Shown: one piece after another, positions 19,001 through 26,389 of the stretch | Layout of the letters: every line of letters starts with the position of its first letter | Position numbering within the stretch: the first letter of the stretch is position 1 | NCBI GenBank assembly: GCA_963789165.1 | Contig: CAWBJP010000012.1 | Coordinates: 1-64,000, forward strand | Length of the DNA stretch: 64,000 nt | From: CAWBJP01 sp963789165 | Lineage (GTDB): Bacteria; Actinomycetota; Acidimicrobiia; IMCC26256; BP-133 | Reading direction: 5' to 3' | Translations under genes and position numbers: made by a program | Notes under the pieces: generated by a model | The model's database searches: none | What the model saw: the letters and a program-made list of their open reading frames with translations, nothing else | What the model was told of the DNA's origin: nothing

Positions 19001-19095
19001 CCATCCTCACCCGGTACGGCGGGCGGCTGCCGTTCGGTGACGACGCCGATCCGGAGGCGGAGTCTCCCCTGACCGCCATGGCCCGCCCGGCCTGA
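16057..19095 (+). CDS. Membrane GGDEF-EAL cyclic-di-GMP protein with PAS domain
   Basis: 1,012 residues. About seven hydrophobic segments (residues 5-225) form a membrane sensor, followed by a GAF-like part, a PAS domain (about 378-490: SLAHFGSWEWHFSTGRVVWS) and a short remnant of a second GAF. The diguanylate cyclase domain keeps RFGGDEFVVL near 638 and an inhibitory I-site RPGD five residues upstream of GGDEF. The EAL domain keeps EALLRWEHP near 766, ETVLMEDVE, DDFGTGFSSL near 889 and VAEGVET, all needed for phosphodiesterase activity. Both activities therefore look possible. The ATG at 16057 is chosen as the first start before the first membrane helix. The stretch between LGIDALLQEAAELTL and DIAFLTSVSNVV is much shorter than a GAF domain. 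Confidence 0.9.
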   Translation: MTASVEGVRVCVLLLFSVLALKSFRWSRRSPGLAARWLTASFAVLAVVSLAGVVSPHLAAHQGSARWKLTVCVLLLFPYCLGRFTASFEASKWSRRRHALSAGVTLVLVLSTLALPVLTGVPRRTAPYQFYALAFMAGWTLLSVLSARSLWQAGRDQPTVVRRRMRTLSLGSSLVNVALLLIGTAPPARPPVQLVVQLLGMVSGWLFFVGFAPPAALRAFWRQPDVDLFHAADGRLVAAMDAEAVARVIVPQAVALLGAGAAFLAGPEGRVLAAQGMGPAEAAGVAAELDRCGGSDRPGVQELLPGLLALRLRGGWLVVRGSPVTPFFGREEHRLFEALGQSAELALERVELHERDRAGRNALEERERQLAQGQSLAHFGSWEWHFSTGRVVWSEELYRIYELDPAALEGDADYSWFQSRSHPDDRLAMEEAVKAAIASGEPFQIDHRLVMPGGQVKWLQSRGRVVFDDAGTPVWLQGTAQDITAGKQAQEQLKTRAHQQAAVAQLGQRALAGLGIDALLQEAAELTLGATDIAFLTSVSNVVTAAIQRHHAEDELAHQALHDPLTGLPNRALLMDRLDQAAARALRQPVPLTVLFLDLDRFKVVNDGLGHSAGDELLQVVARRLADAVRPGDTVARFGGDEFVVLCEDLPGEGAAAALAGRLAETLSDPVTIAGREVAITVSIGIVVADAGLTSPEELLRDADTAMYQAKERGRARYEVFDAPARKRVMDRLDTEMALHRALERGEFRLWYQPEVALEDGSIVGLEALLRWEHPEWGVQHPGQFLQLAEETGLILPIGEWVLGEACRQAQAVRSLQPDLSSVVVWVNLSARQLAQPDLVATVARVLADTATEPALLGLEITETVLMEDVETLGETLRRLRHLGVRLAIDDFGTGFSSLSWLKQFPVDVLKVDRSFVDGVTGTDGDRAIVDAVVGLARSMYMVAVAEGVETRAQAAALRSLGCDVAQGYYFCRPMEHAALLAILTRYGGRLPFGDDADPEAESPLTAMARPA

Positions 19096-19135
19096 CACAC
19101 GGTCCCGCGGTGCCCCCAGCGACCATGATGGGGGG

Positions 19136-19708
19136 ATGATCCGCGAGATCGCCACCGTCGGTCATCCCGTGCTGCGCCAGCGGGCCCGCGAGGTCACGCC
19201 CGAGGAGCTGGCCTCGCCCGAGCTGCAGCGGCTGATCGACGATCTGATCGACACGATGCGCGACGCCAACGGAGCCGGAATCGCCGCCAACCAGGTGCAT
19301 GAGCCGGTCCGGGTGGCGGTCATCGAGGTGGACCGGAACCCGCGGTACCCGTACAAGCCGCCGATCCCCCTGACGGTCCTCGTCAACCCGGTGATCGAGC
19401 CGGTCGACGATGAGCTGGTCGAGATCAACGAGGGTTGCCTGTCGGTTCCCAACCTGCGGGGCAACGTCATGCGCCACGTCAATATCCGGGTCCGCTGGCT
19501 GGATCGCGACGGGAACGGGCACGACGAGATCAAGCGGGGGCTCACCGCCGGGACGTTCCAGCACGAATGCGACCACCTCGACGGCCGGCTGTTCCTCGAC
19601 CGGGTCGTCGACACGACGACGTTGACGACCTGGGAGCAGTTCGAGCGCCACCACCGGGACGCCTTCGTCGCCCGCATCACCGAGTTCGTCCAGCGCGTCG
19701 GCTCGTAG
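19136..19708 (+). CDS. def: Peptide deformylase
   Basis: 190 residues with all three family motifs: GAGIAANQV (residues about 46-54), EGCLSVP (about 98-104) holding the metal-ligand Cys, and QHECDHLDG (about 141-149) with the HExxH-type metal-binding helix. It removes the N-terminal formyl group from nascent proteins in the cytoplasm. The ATG at 19136 follows a G-rich stretch. It is followed after 4 nt by the formimidoylglutamate deiminase gene, so they probably share a transcript, though no functional link is obvious. The C-terminal extension after the third motif (TTLTTWEQFERHHRDAFVAR) is typical of actinobacterial forms. Confidence 0.95.
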   Translation: MIREIATVGHPVLRQRAREVTPEELASPELQRLIDDLIDTMRDANGAGIAANQVHEPVRVAVIEVDRNPRYPYKPPIPLTVLVNPVIEPVDDELVEINEGCLSVPNLRGNVMRHVNIRVRWLDRDGNGHDEIKRGLTAGTFQHECDHLDGRLFLDRVVDTTTLTTWEQFERHHRDAFVARITEFVQRVGS

Positions 19709-19712
19709 AGCC

Positions 19713-21052
19713 ATGTCCGCCTATCACTGCGAGCTCGCCTGGCTCGGTGGCGAAAAGGCCGAGCGGGACGTCGTGGTCCGGGTGGACGGCGAACGCATCA
19801 CGGCCGTCGAGACGGCGGTGGCGCAACCACCCGAGGGCGCCATCCGGCTGCCCGGTCTGACGATCCCCGGCCTGGCCAACGCCCACAGCCACGCCTTCCA
19901 CCGGGCCCTGCGGGGCCGCACCCACACCGGGCCCGGCTCCTTCTGGACGTGGCGGGAACAGATGTACGCGCTGGCCGCGTCGCTCGATCCCGACTCCTAC
20001 TTCCGACTCGCCCGAGCCACCTTCGCGGAGATGGCGCTGGCCGGGATCAGCGTGGTGGGGGAGTTCCACTACCTCCACCACGGGCCCGGCGGCGTCCCCT
20101 ACGACGATCCCAACGCCATGGGGGCGGCGCTGCTGGCCGCCGCGGCCGACGCCGGGATCCGGATGACCCTGCTCGACACCTGCTACCTCCAGGGCGGGAT
20201 CGGCGTCGAGCTCGACGTCACCCAGCGCCGCTTCGCTGACCACGACGCCCTGGCCTGGGAGGCCCGGGCCTCCGCCCTGGCCGACTCTTACTCGTCGGGC
20301 GACCCTCCGGGTGTCCGCATCGGAGCGGCCATCCACTCCGTGCGGGCCGTCGACCCGCCGGCCATGGAGATCGTCGGCCCAGTGGGCCGGCGGCCCGGGA
20401 CGCACCCCTGCACGCCCACGTCTCCGAGCAGCCGGCCGAGAACGAGCGGTGCGTCGAGGCCTACGGGCGTACGCCCACCGAGCTGCTGGCCGAGCACGGC
20501 GCGCTCGGCGCCCGTTTCACCGCCGTGCACGCCACCCATCTGACCGACGCCGACGTGGGCCGCCTGGGTGCGTCGTCGTGCTGGTGCTGTTTCTGTCCCA
20601 CCACCGAGCGGGACCTGGCCGACGGCATCGGCCCGTCGCGGGCGCTGCGCCAGGCCGGCGCCGGGCTGACGCTCGGCAGCGACTCCCACGCCGTGATCGA
20701 CCTGCTCGAAGAGGCACGCGCCGTCGAGCTCGACGAGCGCCTGGCCCGCGGGGTCCGCGGCAGTCACGACGCCGTCGCCCTGTTGGACATGGCCACCGTG
20801 CAGGGTCACGCCAGCCTCGGCTGGGAGGACGCGGGGCGGATCCGCCCCGGCGCCTACGCCGATCTGACGACGATCGGGCTCGACTCGGTGCGCACGGCTG
20901 GTACCCGGGCGGAGGACGCCGTCGCCGTGGCCGTCTTCGCCGCCACCGCGGCCGATATCCGCCACGTCGTCATCAGCGGCCGCCAGGTCGTGGCCGACGG
21001 CCGGCACACGTCGATCGACGTCGCCGGCGCCCTGCGCCACGCCCTCCGCTGA
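19713..21052 (+). CDS. hutF: Formimidoylglutamate deiminase-like amidohydrolase (frameshifted)
   Basis: About 446 residues over a frame change near 20390. The metal-binding HxH motif is in GLANAHSHAFHRALRG, followed by FWTWREQMYALAASLDPDSY and GISVVGEFHYLHH. After the shift come LHAHVSEQPAENERCVEAYG, VHATHLTDADV, CPTTERDLADGIGP and TLGSDSHAVIDLLEEARAVE, matching HutF proteins, which deiminate N-formimino-L-glutamate in histidine breakdown. No other hut gene is in the window. The segment before CPTTERD reads SSCWCCF, unlike relatives, and may hide a compensated error. ATG 19713 sits 4 nt after the deformylase stop. It could also act on another guanidine or formimino substrate; the family assignment is safer than the substrate. 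Confidence 0.75.
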
Positions 21053-21061
21053 CCGCTGCGC

Positions 21062-21451
21062 TCAGGCCCCGGGCAGCTCTGGTCCAGGGGATTTCTCCGC
21101 CAGGCGCCGGATGTCGCGCTCGAGCGTCAGGATCCCTTCGACCTTCCCCACACAGAGGGCGACTCCGGCCCTCGCCGCCTTCTGCTCGAGGATGTCGTCG
21201 AGGTAGGCGGTGTACAGGATCATGGCCTGCTGGGGGCGGTCCTCCCGGATCAGACGAGCGGTCATGAGGCCGTCCAGGCCCGGCATCTTGTAGTCGATGA
21301 CGACGACATCCGGGTTGGCTGCGTCCATCTCCTTCAGGGCATCGGCACCATTGGCGGCCGAGCCGACCACCTCGAAGTCGTCGAGGGTCAGCATCTGCTC
21401 CAGCATCCTGCGCAGCTCGGGCGTGTCGTCGATGACGAAAACTCGGATCAC
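21062..21451 (-). CDS. Single-domain response regulator (CheY-like receiver)
   Basis: 129 residues from GTG 21451 (VIRVFVIDDTPELRR). The receiver domain has the acidic pair in VIDDTPE, the phospho-acceptor Asp in VVVIDYKMPGLDGL, the Thr/Ser position in LYTAYLDD, and the conserved Lys in CVGKVEGI. There is no output domain and no histidine kinase nearby, so it is an orphan stand-alone receiver that would act by protein contact. Weak GTG start without a strong ribosome-binding site; a longer start at 21511 is possible but adds unconserved sequence. Confidence 0.85.
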   Translation of the reverse strand: MIRVFVIDDTPELRRMLEQMLTLDDFEVVGSAANGADALKEMDAANPDVVVIDYKMPGLDGLMTARLIREDRPQQAMILYTAYLDDILEQKAARAGVALCVGKVEGILTLERDIRRLAEKSPGPELPGA

Positions 21452-21597
21452 AGCCCCGCATGATGTCACGCCGAACGACGACGGACCCGGGCGCCCCCAC
21501 CGCTGGACCACGATACGTCTTGATACAGACTATTGATCTGACACAGATAAATTTGTAATGTGTCGATCGACAGTATCGCATCGGAGGGGGAGGGCGG

Positions 21598-22857
21598 ATG
21601 GGCGGGATCGACCGCAGAACCGTGCTCAAGATGCTGGGGGCCGGAGCGGCTGGGCTGGGAGGCGGCGGTCTGACGGGCCGGGGACCCTTCGGCAGTCCGG
21701 CCGGGGCCACTCCGCGCCTTCCGGCCGCCGACGCGCTCCGGACCCGCCTGACGGAGGCGTACGGCATCGCCTACCCCATCGTCCAAGCGGGAATGGCGTT
21801 CTATGCGACTCCGGCGCTGGCGGCGGCGGTGACGAATGCGGGTGGGCTCGGGGTGCTGGGTCCCGTCCCGGAATCACCGGTGGGGCTCCGAGCCCAGATC
21901 CAGGAGACGCGGGGGTTGACGCAAGGTCCCTTCGGGGTCGACTTCGTGTACTTCCCCTTCTTCGATACGACCGTGAACACACCCGGCTACGAGGAGGACC
22001 CTGAGCACCACAGCCGGAACGCCACCTGGTCGATCAACGACGGCCATGTCGACGTGCTCATCGAGGAGCAGGTGGACTTCGTGGTCTGGTACTGGACGGC
22101 GCCCGAGGCCCGCTGGGTGCAGCGCCTGAAGGAGGCCGGCATCCGCCAGTGGGCTCAGGTCGGCAGCGTGGAGGGGGCCCTCGAGGCGGTCGGCTACGGC
22201 GCCGAGGTCCTCGTGGTGCAGGGCAAGCAGGCCGGCGGTCACGTTCGAGGCTTCCAGGACGGGAACCCGCTGCACCGGTCCGAGATCGTGCCCCTGGTCA
22301 AGCGCGCGGTTCCCGAGGATGTGCTCGTGCTGGGCTCCGGAGGGATCGCCGACGGCCGCACGCTGGTCAACGCCCTCGCCGAGGGGGCCGATGGGGGTTG
22401 GGTCGGTACCCGATTCGCCGTCTCCGCCGAGTCCTACGCCCACGAGGAGTACATGCGCCGGGTGATCGCCGTGACCGATGGTTGGGGAGAGACGACGCCC
22501 ACCGCCATCTTCGGCCCCGAGTTCCCGAGCGCCTACACCCGGTCCATAGTCAACCGGGTTCTGGCCGAGTGGAAGGGCAAGGAGGACGCTATCCCCACCC
22601 CGCCGCCGGGGCCGGCGGTGGTCGGCACCGCCCGGCTGATGCCCTGGAGCGTCCCCGGTGGTGTTCCTTACGCCATGGGAAAGTTCAGCGTCATCATCCC
22701 CACGAGGGACACCACCGGCGACTTCGACGAGATGTGTCTGCTCGCCGGGGCAGAGAGCTCGCCGCTCATCACATCGGTCAAGCCGGCCGCCGAGATCGTG
22801 GCCGATATGGCGGCCGAAGCCGCCGCTCTCCTTCCTCAGCCAGCGGGCTTGGCGTAG
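21598..22857 (+). CDS. Exported nitronate monooxygenase-like flavin oxidoreductase
   Basis: 419 residues. The N-terminus carries a twin-arginine signal, DRRTVLKMLGAGAAGLGGGG, followed by the flavin-binding TIM barrel of the 2-nitropropane dioxygenase / nitronate monooxygenase family: YPIVQAGMAFYATPALAAAV, NAGGLGVLG, EVLVVQGKQAGGHVRG, VLVLGSGGIADGRTLVNALA and GADGGWVGTRF. The GKQAGGH and GSGGIADG segments are the phosphate-binding parts. A G-rich ribosome-binding site directly precedes the ATG at 21598. Export of an NMO-like protein is unusual, as the family is normally cytoplasmic. The preceding 100 nt are AT-rich for this genome and probably contain the promoter. Its 3' end overlaps the convergent cupin gene by 22 nt. 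Confidence 0.85.
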   Translation: MGGIDRRTVLKMLGAGAAGLGGGGLTGRGPFGSPAGATPRLPAADALRTRLTEAYGIAYPIVQAGMAFYATPALAAAVTNAGGLGVLGPVPESPVGLRAQIQETRGLTQGPFGVDFVYFPFFDTTVNTPGYEEDPEHHSRNATWSINDGHVDVLIEEQVDFVVWYWTAPEARWVQRLKEAGIRQWAQVGSVEGALEAVGYGAEVLVVQGKQAGGHVRGFQDGNPLHRSEIVPLVKRAVPEDVLVLGSGGIADGRTLVNALAEGADGGWVGTRFAVSAESYAHEEYMRRVIAVTDGWGETTPTAIFGPEFPSAYTRSIVNRVLAEWKGKEDAIPTPPPGPAVVGTARLMPWSVPGGVPYAMGKFSVIIPTRDTTGDFDEMCLLAGAESSPLITSVKPAAEIVADMAAEAAALLPQPAGLA

Positions 22858-23204
22858 GTGGCGACGGCCCCGGGGGCGAAGTCGTAGGCCACGCAAGGCC
22901 CGTCGCTGGTCACCCAGGCATCGTGACCGGGTGGGCACACGAAGACGTCACCCTCGTTGAGGTCCATCTCGGCGCCGTCGTCCATGACGACGTGCAGTGA
23001 CCCCGAGACGATGTAGCCGTTGTGATGGACCAGGCAGCTGTCGGTGCCGGCGATCGGCTTCACGCACTCGGACCACTTCCACCCCGGCTCGAAGATGGCC
23101 CGGCCGAAGGCGACCTCCCCCAGGGTCACGACGTCCAGCTGGCCCTTGTCGAACGTCCGGGTCTCGTCGGGCTTGTCGATGGACTTCTTCTGGAACGTGC
23201 TCAC
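22836..23204 (-). CDS. Cupin-domain protein
   Basis: 122 residues, a single cupin barrel. Motif 1 is degenerate (GWKWSECVKPIAGTDSCLVHHN with a His pair), then GYIVSGSLHVVMDDGAEMDL, and motif 2 is NEGDVFVCPPGHDAWVTSD with its His. The GTG start at 23204 is fixed by an excellent AAGGAGG 5 nt upstream. The family includes metal-dependent sensors and small enzymes; no specific role can be assigned. Convergent with the nitronate monooxygenase-like gene, sharing 22 nt at the 3' ends. Confidence 0.85.
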   Translation of the reverse strand: MSTFQKKSIDKPDETRTFDKGQLDVVTLGEVAFGRAIFEPGWKWSECVKPIAGTDSCLVHHNGYIVSGSLHVVMDDGAEMDLNEGDVFVCPPGHDAWVTSDGPCVAYDFAPGAVATYAKPAG

Positions 23205-23319
23205 GCCGCCTCCTTGGGGAACGAACCTCGAGCGACTGATCGTCGACCACCCCCGAATCAACCACGGGCTCGCGGTGCCGTCGATGCCCAACGCGCACAC
23301 TTGTCTGAAGGCGGACGAC

Positions 23320-23520
23320 ATGCCCGGGCAAACCTCCGGCGGCGATCATGGGGCGATAGACGACGCCGTGCGGGACTACATCGACGCCATCGCCCCCGAG
23401 CACCGGCCCCTCTTCGACCGGCTCCACCGGCTGATCCTCGAGGTGCGCCCCGACGTTGCGGTGGTGCTCTCGTACCAGATCCCCACCTACAAGGTCGAGG
23501 GGCGCCGGCTCGACGGCTGA
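23320..23520 (+). pseudogene. 3'-truncated DUF1801-like gene
   Basis: The product MPGQTSGGDHGAIDDAVRDY continues into IAPEHRPLFDRLHRLILEVR, VVLSYQIPTYKVEGRRL and then stops. DUF1801 proteins normally continue for about 50 further residues after the YKMPTYK-like strand, so about a third of the domain is missing. The stop is immediately next to the stop of the Ada-AlkA gene on the other strand, as if a deletion joined the two. ATG 23284 is an alternative start. Function of the family is unknown. Confidence 0.55.
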
Positions 23521-24912
23521 TCAGCGAATCGACGGCGCCAGCCACAGGTGTGTGGCGGCCAGGGCGCGCCACGGCCGCCACCGTTCGGCGGCGCCGGCCA
23601 GGGCCTCGGGCGATCCCGGGGCGAGGCGGGCGAAGGCGCGTTCGAGGCCGAGGTCGGTGGCGGGGAAGGCGTCGGGTTCGCCCATCCGCAGGGCGAGGTA
23701 CTGGGCGGTCCAGGGGCCAAGTCCGGGCAGGTCCGTGATCGAGGTCACGAGGCGGTCGAGGCCGACGCTGCGGTCGAGGCGGACGGCGCCGCCGGCCACC
23801 GCGGCGGCGAAGGAGCCGACGGCCCGGGCCCGGGCCGGGGTGAGGCCCAGACCGGTGAGGTCGGCACCGGCGACCGTCTCGGGAGACGGGAACCGGTGGG
23901 TCAGCCCCAGCGGCGCGAGTCCGGGGACGGGGTCGCCGAGCCGGCCCACCAGCCGCCCGGTCAGGGTGGTGGCGGCGGCCACCGACACCTGCTGGCCGAT
24001 GATGGCCCGGACCCCGGTCTCGAACGGGTCCCACGTTCCCGGCACCCGCAGCCCCGGCCGTGCGTCGAGGAGCGGACCGAGGATCGGATCGGCGGCCAGG
24101 TGGCGGACGGGTTCGTCGGGATCGGCGTCGAGCCCGGGGATCCGGCGGGCCCGCTCGGCGATGTGGATGAGGCCCTCCCAGTGCGGGAGGTGGGCCCGCA
24201 GCACGAGATGGTCAGGGCCGCCGGGGAGCAACTCGATGACGCCCGAGTCGCCGTCGACGGTGATGGTGCGCCGGTAGGAGGAACCGTCGACCGACTCCAC
24301 CCCGGGGATGGCGCGGGGCGCGAAGTAGGCCAGCAGGGCAGCCCAGTCGAGCGGAGGCGCGAAGGGCAGGCGCAGGCTGAGGCCGCCATCGGCGGCGAGG
24401 CGGTCCGTGGCCCGGCGGCGGGCCCGAAGGTCCCGGGGCGAGCTGCCGAACACGTCCAGGCAGGCCCGGTTGAGCTGGCGGACGCTGCCGAAGCCGGCCG
24501 CGAAGGCGACGTCGGTGACGGGCAGGTCGGTGTCGTCGAGGAGGCGGCGGGCGAAGTGGGCGCGCCGGGAGCGGGCCAGCCCGTCGGGCGTCAGGCCGAG
24601 ATGGGCCTGGAACAGGCGCCGCAGGTTGCGGCCGGAGACGCCGAGCCGGGCTCCGAGCTCCGCCTCGCCGGCCTCGTCGAGGGCGCCGTCCACGATGAGA
24701 CGCACCGCCCGGCACACCAGCTCCGGGCCGGTGACGCTGACCGGCTGGGCCGACCGGTAGGGCCGGCAGCGCAGGCAGGCCCGGTACCCGGCGGCCTCCG
24801 CCGCCGCGGCCAGGTCGAAGGGGCGCACATGCTCGGGCTTCGGCCGGGCTGAGCACCCGGGCCGGCAGTAGATGCCGGTGGTGACCACGGCGGAGAACGC
24901 TTCCATGGCCAT
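23521..24912 (-). CDS. alkA: Ada-AlkA fusion: DNA-3-methyladenine glycosylase with AraC-type HTH
   Basis: 463 residues. It begins with a shortened Ada metal-binding domain (SAVVTTGIYCRPGCSARPKP ... ACLRCRP, four zinc-ligand cysteines present, the methyl-acceptor context CRPGC retained), followed by an AraC-type DNA-binding domain (LGARLGVSGRNLRRLFQAHL, DVAFAAGFGSVRQLNRACLD). Residues from about 185 are AlkA: an N-terminal lobe and the HhH-GPD glycosylase (WDPFETGVRAIIGQQVSVAA, LTGLGLTPARARAVGSFAAA, DLPGLGPWTAQYLALRMG). The catalytic Asp is in EPDAFPATDLGLERAF. It senses methylation and excises alkylated bases. The usual first part of the Ada domain is missing from 24912, although the frame stays open upstream. 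Divergent from ogt with a palindrome between them. Confidence 0.9.
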   Translation of the reverse strand: MAMEAFSAVVTTGIYCRPGCSARPKPEHVRPFDLAAAAEAAGYRACLRCRPYRSAQPVSVTGPELVCRAVRLIVDGALDEAGEAELGARLGVSGRNLRRLFQAHLGLTPDGLARSRRAHFARRLLDDTDLPVTDVAFAAGFGSVRQLNRACLDVFGSSPRDLRARRRATDRLAADGGLSLRLPFAPPLDWAALLAYFAPRAIPGVESVDGSSYRRTITVDGDSGVIELLPGGPDHLVLRAHLPHWEGLIHIAERARRIPGLDADPDEPVRHLAADPILGPLLDARPGLRVPGTWDPFETGVRAIIGQQVSVAAATTLTGRLVGRLGDPVPGLAPLGLTHRFPSPETVAGADLTGLGLTPARARAVGSFAAAVAGGAVRLDRSVGLDRLVTSITDLPGLGPWTAQYLALRMGEPDAFPATDLGLERAFARLAPGSPEALAGAAERWRPWRALAATHLWLAPSIR

Positions 24913-24950
24913 GGTTATACCGGCTCCCGACCGGCTGGACCGGACACATT

Positions 24951-24974
24951 CGGACAGGCTCTCGATCCTGTCCG
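24951..24974. promoter_or_regulatory. CGGACAGG-N8-CCTGTCCG inverted repeat between alkA and ogt
   Basis: A perfect 8-bp inverted repeat with an 8-nt spacer sits in the middle of the 105-nt region separating the divergent Ada-AlkA and ogt genes. It is placed to control both promoters. It could bind the AraC-type domain of the Ada-AlkA protein itself (autoregulation), which is inference. Confidence 0.45.
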
Positions 24975-25017
24975 GATCCGGCTGAAATCTCGCCCCGCGG
25001 GCAGGCAGAATGGCGTC

Positions 25018-25533
25018 ATGCGAACCACAACCATGCACGACGACCGCGTCTACAGCCACCTCGAGACACCAATCGGCCGGGTCCTCCTGGCCGGTCGGCC
25101 CGGGGTGCTCACGGGGCTGTTCGTGGCCGGCCATGAGCACTGCCCGGCCGTACCGTCCGCCTGGAAACGGGACGACGACGCCCTCGCTGAAGTCCGCCGA
25201 CAACTGGACGGCTATTTCGCCGGCACCCGCACCGCCTTCGACCTGCCTCTGGCGCTGGAGGGCACCCCGTTCCAGGTCACGGTCTGGTCGGCCCTACGGG
25301 GCATCCCCTACGGCGAGACGATCTCTTACGGGGAACTGGCCCGGCGGGTCGGCCGCCCGTCGGCGTCCCGGGCGGTGGGGGCGGCCAACGGGCGCAACCC
25401 CATCTCCATCATCGTCCCCTGCCACCGGGTCATCGGGGCCGACGGCCGCCTCACCGGGTACGGCTGGGGCAACGAGCGCAAGGCATGGCTCCTCGACCAC
25501 GAACAGTCGGAGGCTTCGCCGGCGTCAGCCTGA
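25018..25533 (+). CDS. ogt: Methylated-DNA--protein-cysteine S-methyltransferase
   Basis: 171 residues. The active-site PCHRVIG with acceptor Cys, the HTH segment TISYGELARRVGRPSASRAV and GAANGRNPISIIV are all intact, as is the arginine-finger-like RAVGAANGRN. It repairs O6-alkylguanine by suicide transfer. ATG 25018 is taken; ATG 25033 is also possible. It is divergent from the Ada-AlkA gene, forming an alkylation-repair pair. A second, broken alkyltransferase is at 34925. Confidence 0.93.
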   Translation: MRTTTMHDDRVYSHLETPIGRVLLAGRPGVLTGLFVAGHEHCPAVPSAWKRDDDALAEVRRQLDGYFAGTRTAFDLPLALEGTPFQVTVWSALRGIPYGETISYGELARRVGRPSASRAVGAANGRNPISIIVPCHRVIGADGRLTGYGWGNERKAWLLDHEQSEASPASA

Positions 25534-25875
25534 CGTGAGGTCGAGGTGCTGCAGCAGGTCGTGAGCGGCCAGCTCGATCTCCTTGTGGCGCCACTCGGCA
25601 GCCCGGTAGACGCAGGCGATCAGACCGGACCGGTGGACGCGACGGAGGTCTCCGTAGACGAAGGCGTATCTCGCCTTGGTTTCGTCGTTGGCGCCCTCGG
25701 TCAGCCCGAGATGCCAGCGGGCGTAGTCGTCCCACGAGTGCGACTTCAGGTAGGCGTTCTCGGTGTCCGCCTTGGGTTGGCGGTCGCCCCAGTCGCTGTC
25801 GAGCACGTACTGGCGCCCGTCGATGAGCCGGCGGGCGTGGGCCACGGCCTCTGGGTTGACGGTGTAGGACGCCAT
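25525..25875 (-). CDS. Conserved actinobacterial protein of unknown function
   Basis: 116 residues: MASYTVNPEAVAHARRLIDG, then YVLDSDWGDRQP, WDDYARWHLGLTEGANDET, KARYAFVYGDLRRVHRSGLI, ACVYRAAEWRHKEIELAAHD. The high density of Trp, Tyr, His and Asp and the full coherence of the frame indicate a real conserved gene; I recognise it as a widespread actinobacterial hypothetical but know no function. ATG 25875. Its 3' end overlaps the end of ogt by 9 nt (convergent). Confidence 0.8.
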   Translation of the reverse strand: MASYTVNPEAVAHARRLIDGRQYVLDSDWGDRQPKADTENAYLKSHSWDDYARWHLGLTEGANDETKARYAFVYGDLRRVHRSGLIACVYRAAEWRHKEIELAAHDLLQHLDLTSG

Positions 25876-25911
25876 CCGATCATTCTGCCCGCCGTCACGT
25901 AGGTTTGAACG

Positions 25912-26367
25912 ATGGTCACGCGCCCCGCTCCGAGTCCTGAGATCGCCATCGTGCGGTCGTTCCTGAAGGCACTGGAGGCGCACGACGTCGACCTGGCCCT
26001 CACCTACCTGGCGCCCGAGGTCGAATACCAGAACATGCCGTTGCCCGCGCTCCGCGGGCCGGCCGGGGTGGCCCGGTTCCTCCGGCCCGCCCTGAAGATG
26101 ACCCACAGTTTCGAGGCGAGCATCAAGCACATCGCCGCCAACGGCGCGGTCGTGCTGACCGAGCGGACCGACTCCTTCATGGTCGGTCCGGTTCGGGTGC
26201 CCTTCCCGATCTGCGGGACGTTCAGGGTGCAGGACGGTCAGATCGTCTTGTGGCGGGACACCTTCGACTGGACGACCCTCGTGGTGAACACTCTGCTGGC
26301 CGGGCCCCTGTACCTGTTGCGGCGGACGGCGATGGTGGTCGCGCTCAAGGCGGCGGCCGGCAAGTAG
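25912..26367 (+). CDS. Limonene-1,2-epoxide hydrolase family protein (SnoaL-like fold)
   Basis: 151 residues. FLKALEAHDVDLALTYLAPE, VEYQNMPLPALRGPAGVARF, TERTDSFMVGPVRVPFPICG and VQDGQIVLWRDTFDW match limonene-epoxide hydrolase proteins; the Asp-Arg-Asp catalytic set of that family is represented by ERTD and the WRDTFD segment. It would hydrolyse an epoxide or bind a small hydrophobic ligand. ATG 25912, 36 nt from the divergent gene at 25875, so the two share a short promoter region. Confidence 0.82.
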   Translation: MVTRPAPSPEIAIVRSFLKALEAHDVDLALTYLAPEVEYQNMPLPALRGPAGVARFLRPALKMTHSFEASIKHIAANGAVVLTERTDSFMVGPVRVPFPICGTFRVQDGQIVLWRDTFDWTTLVVNTLLAGPLYLLRRTAMVVALKAAAGK

Positions 26368-26389
26368 CCGGGAACACCAGCGTTGTCTC

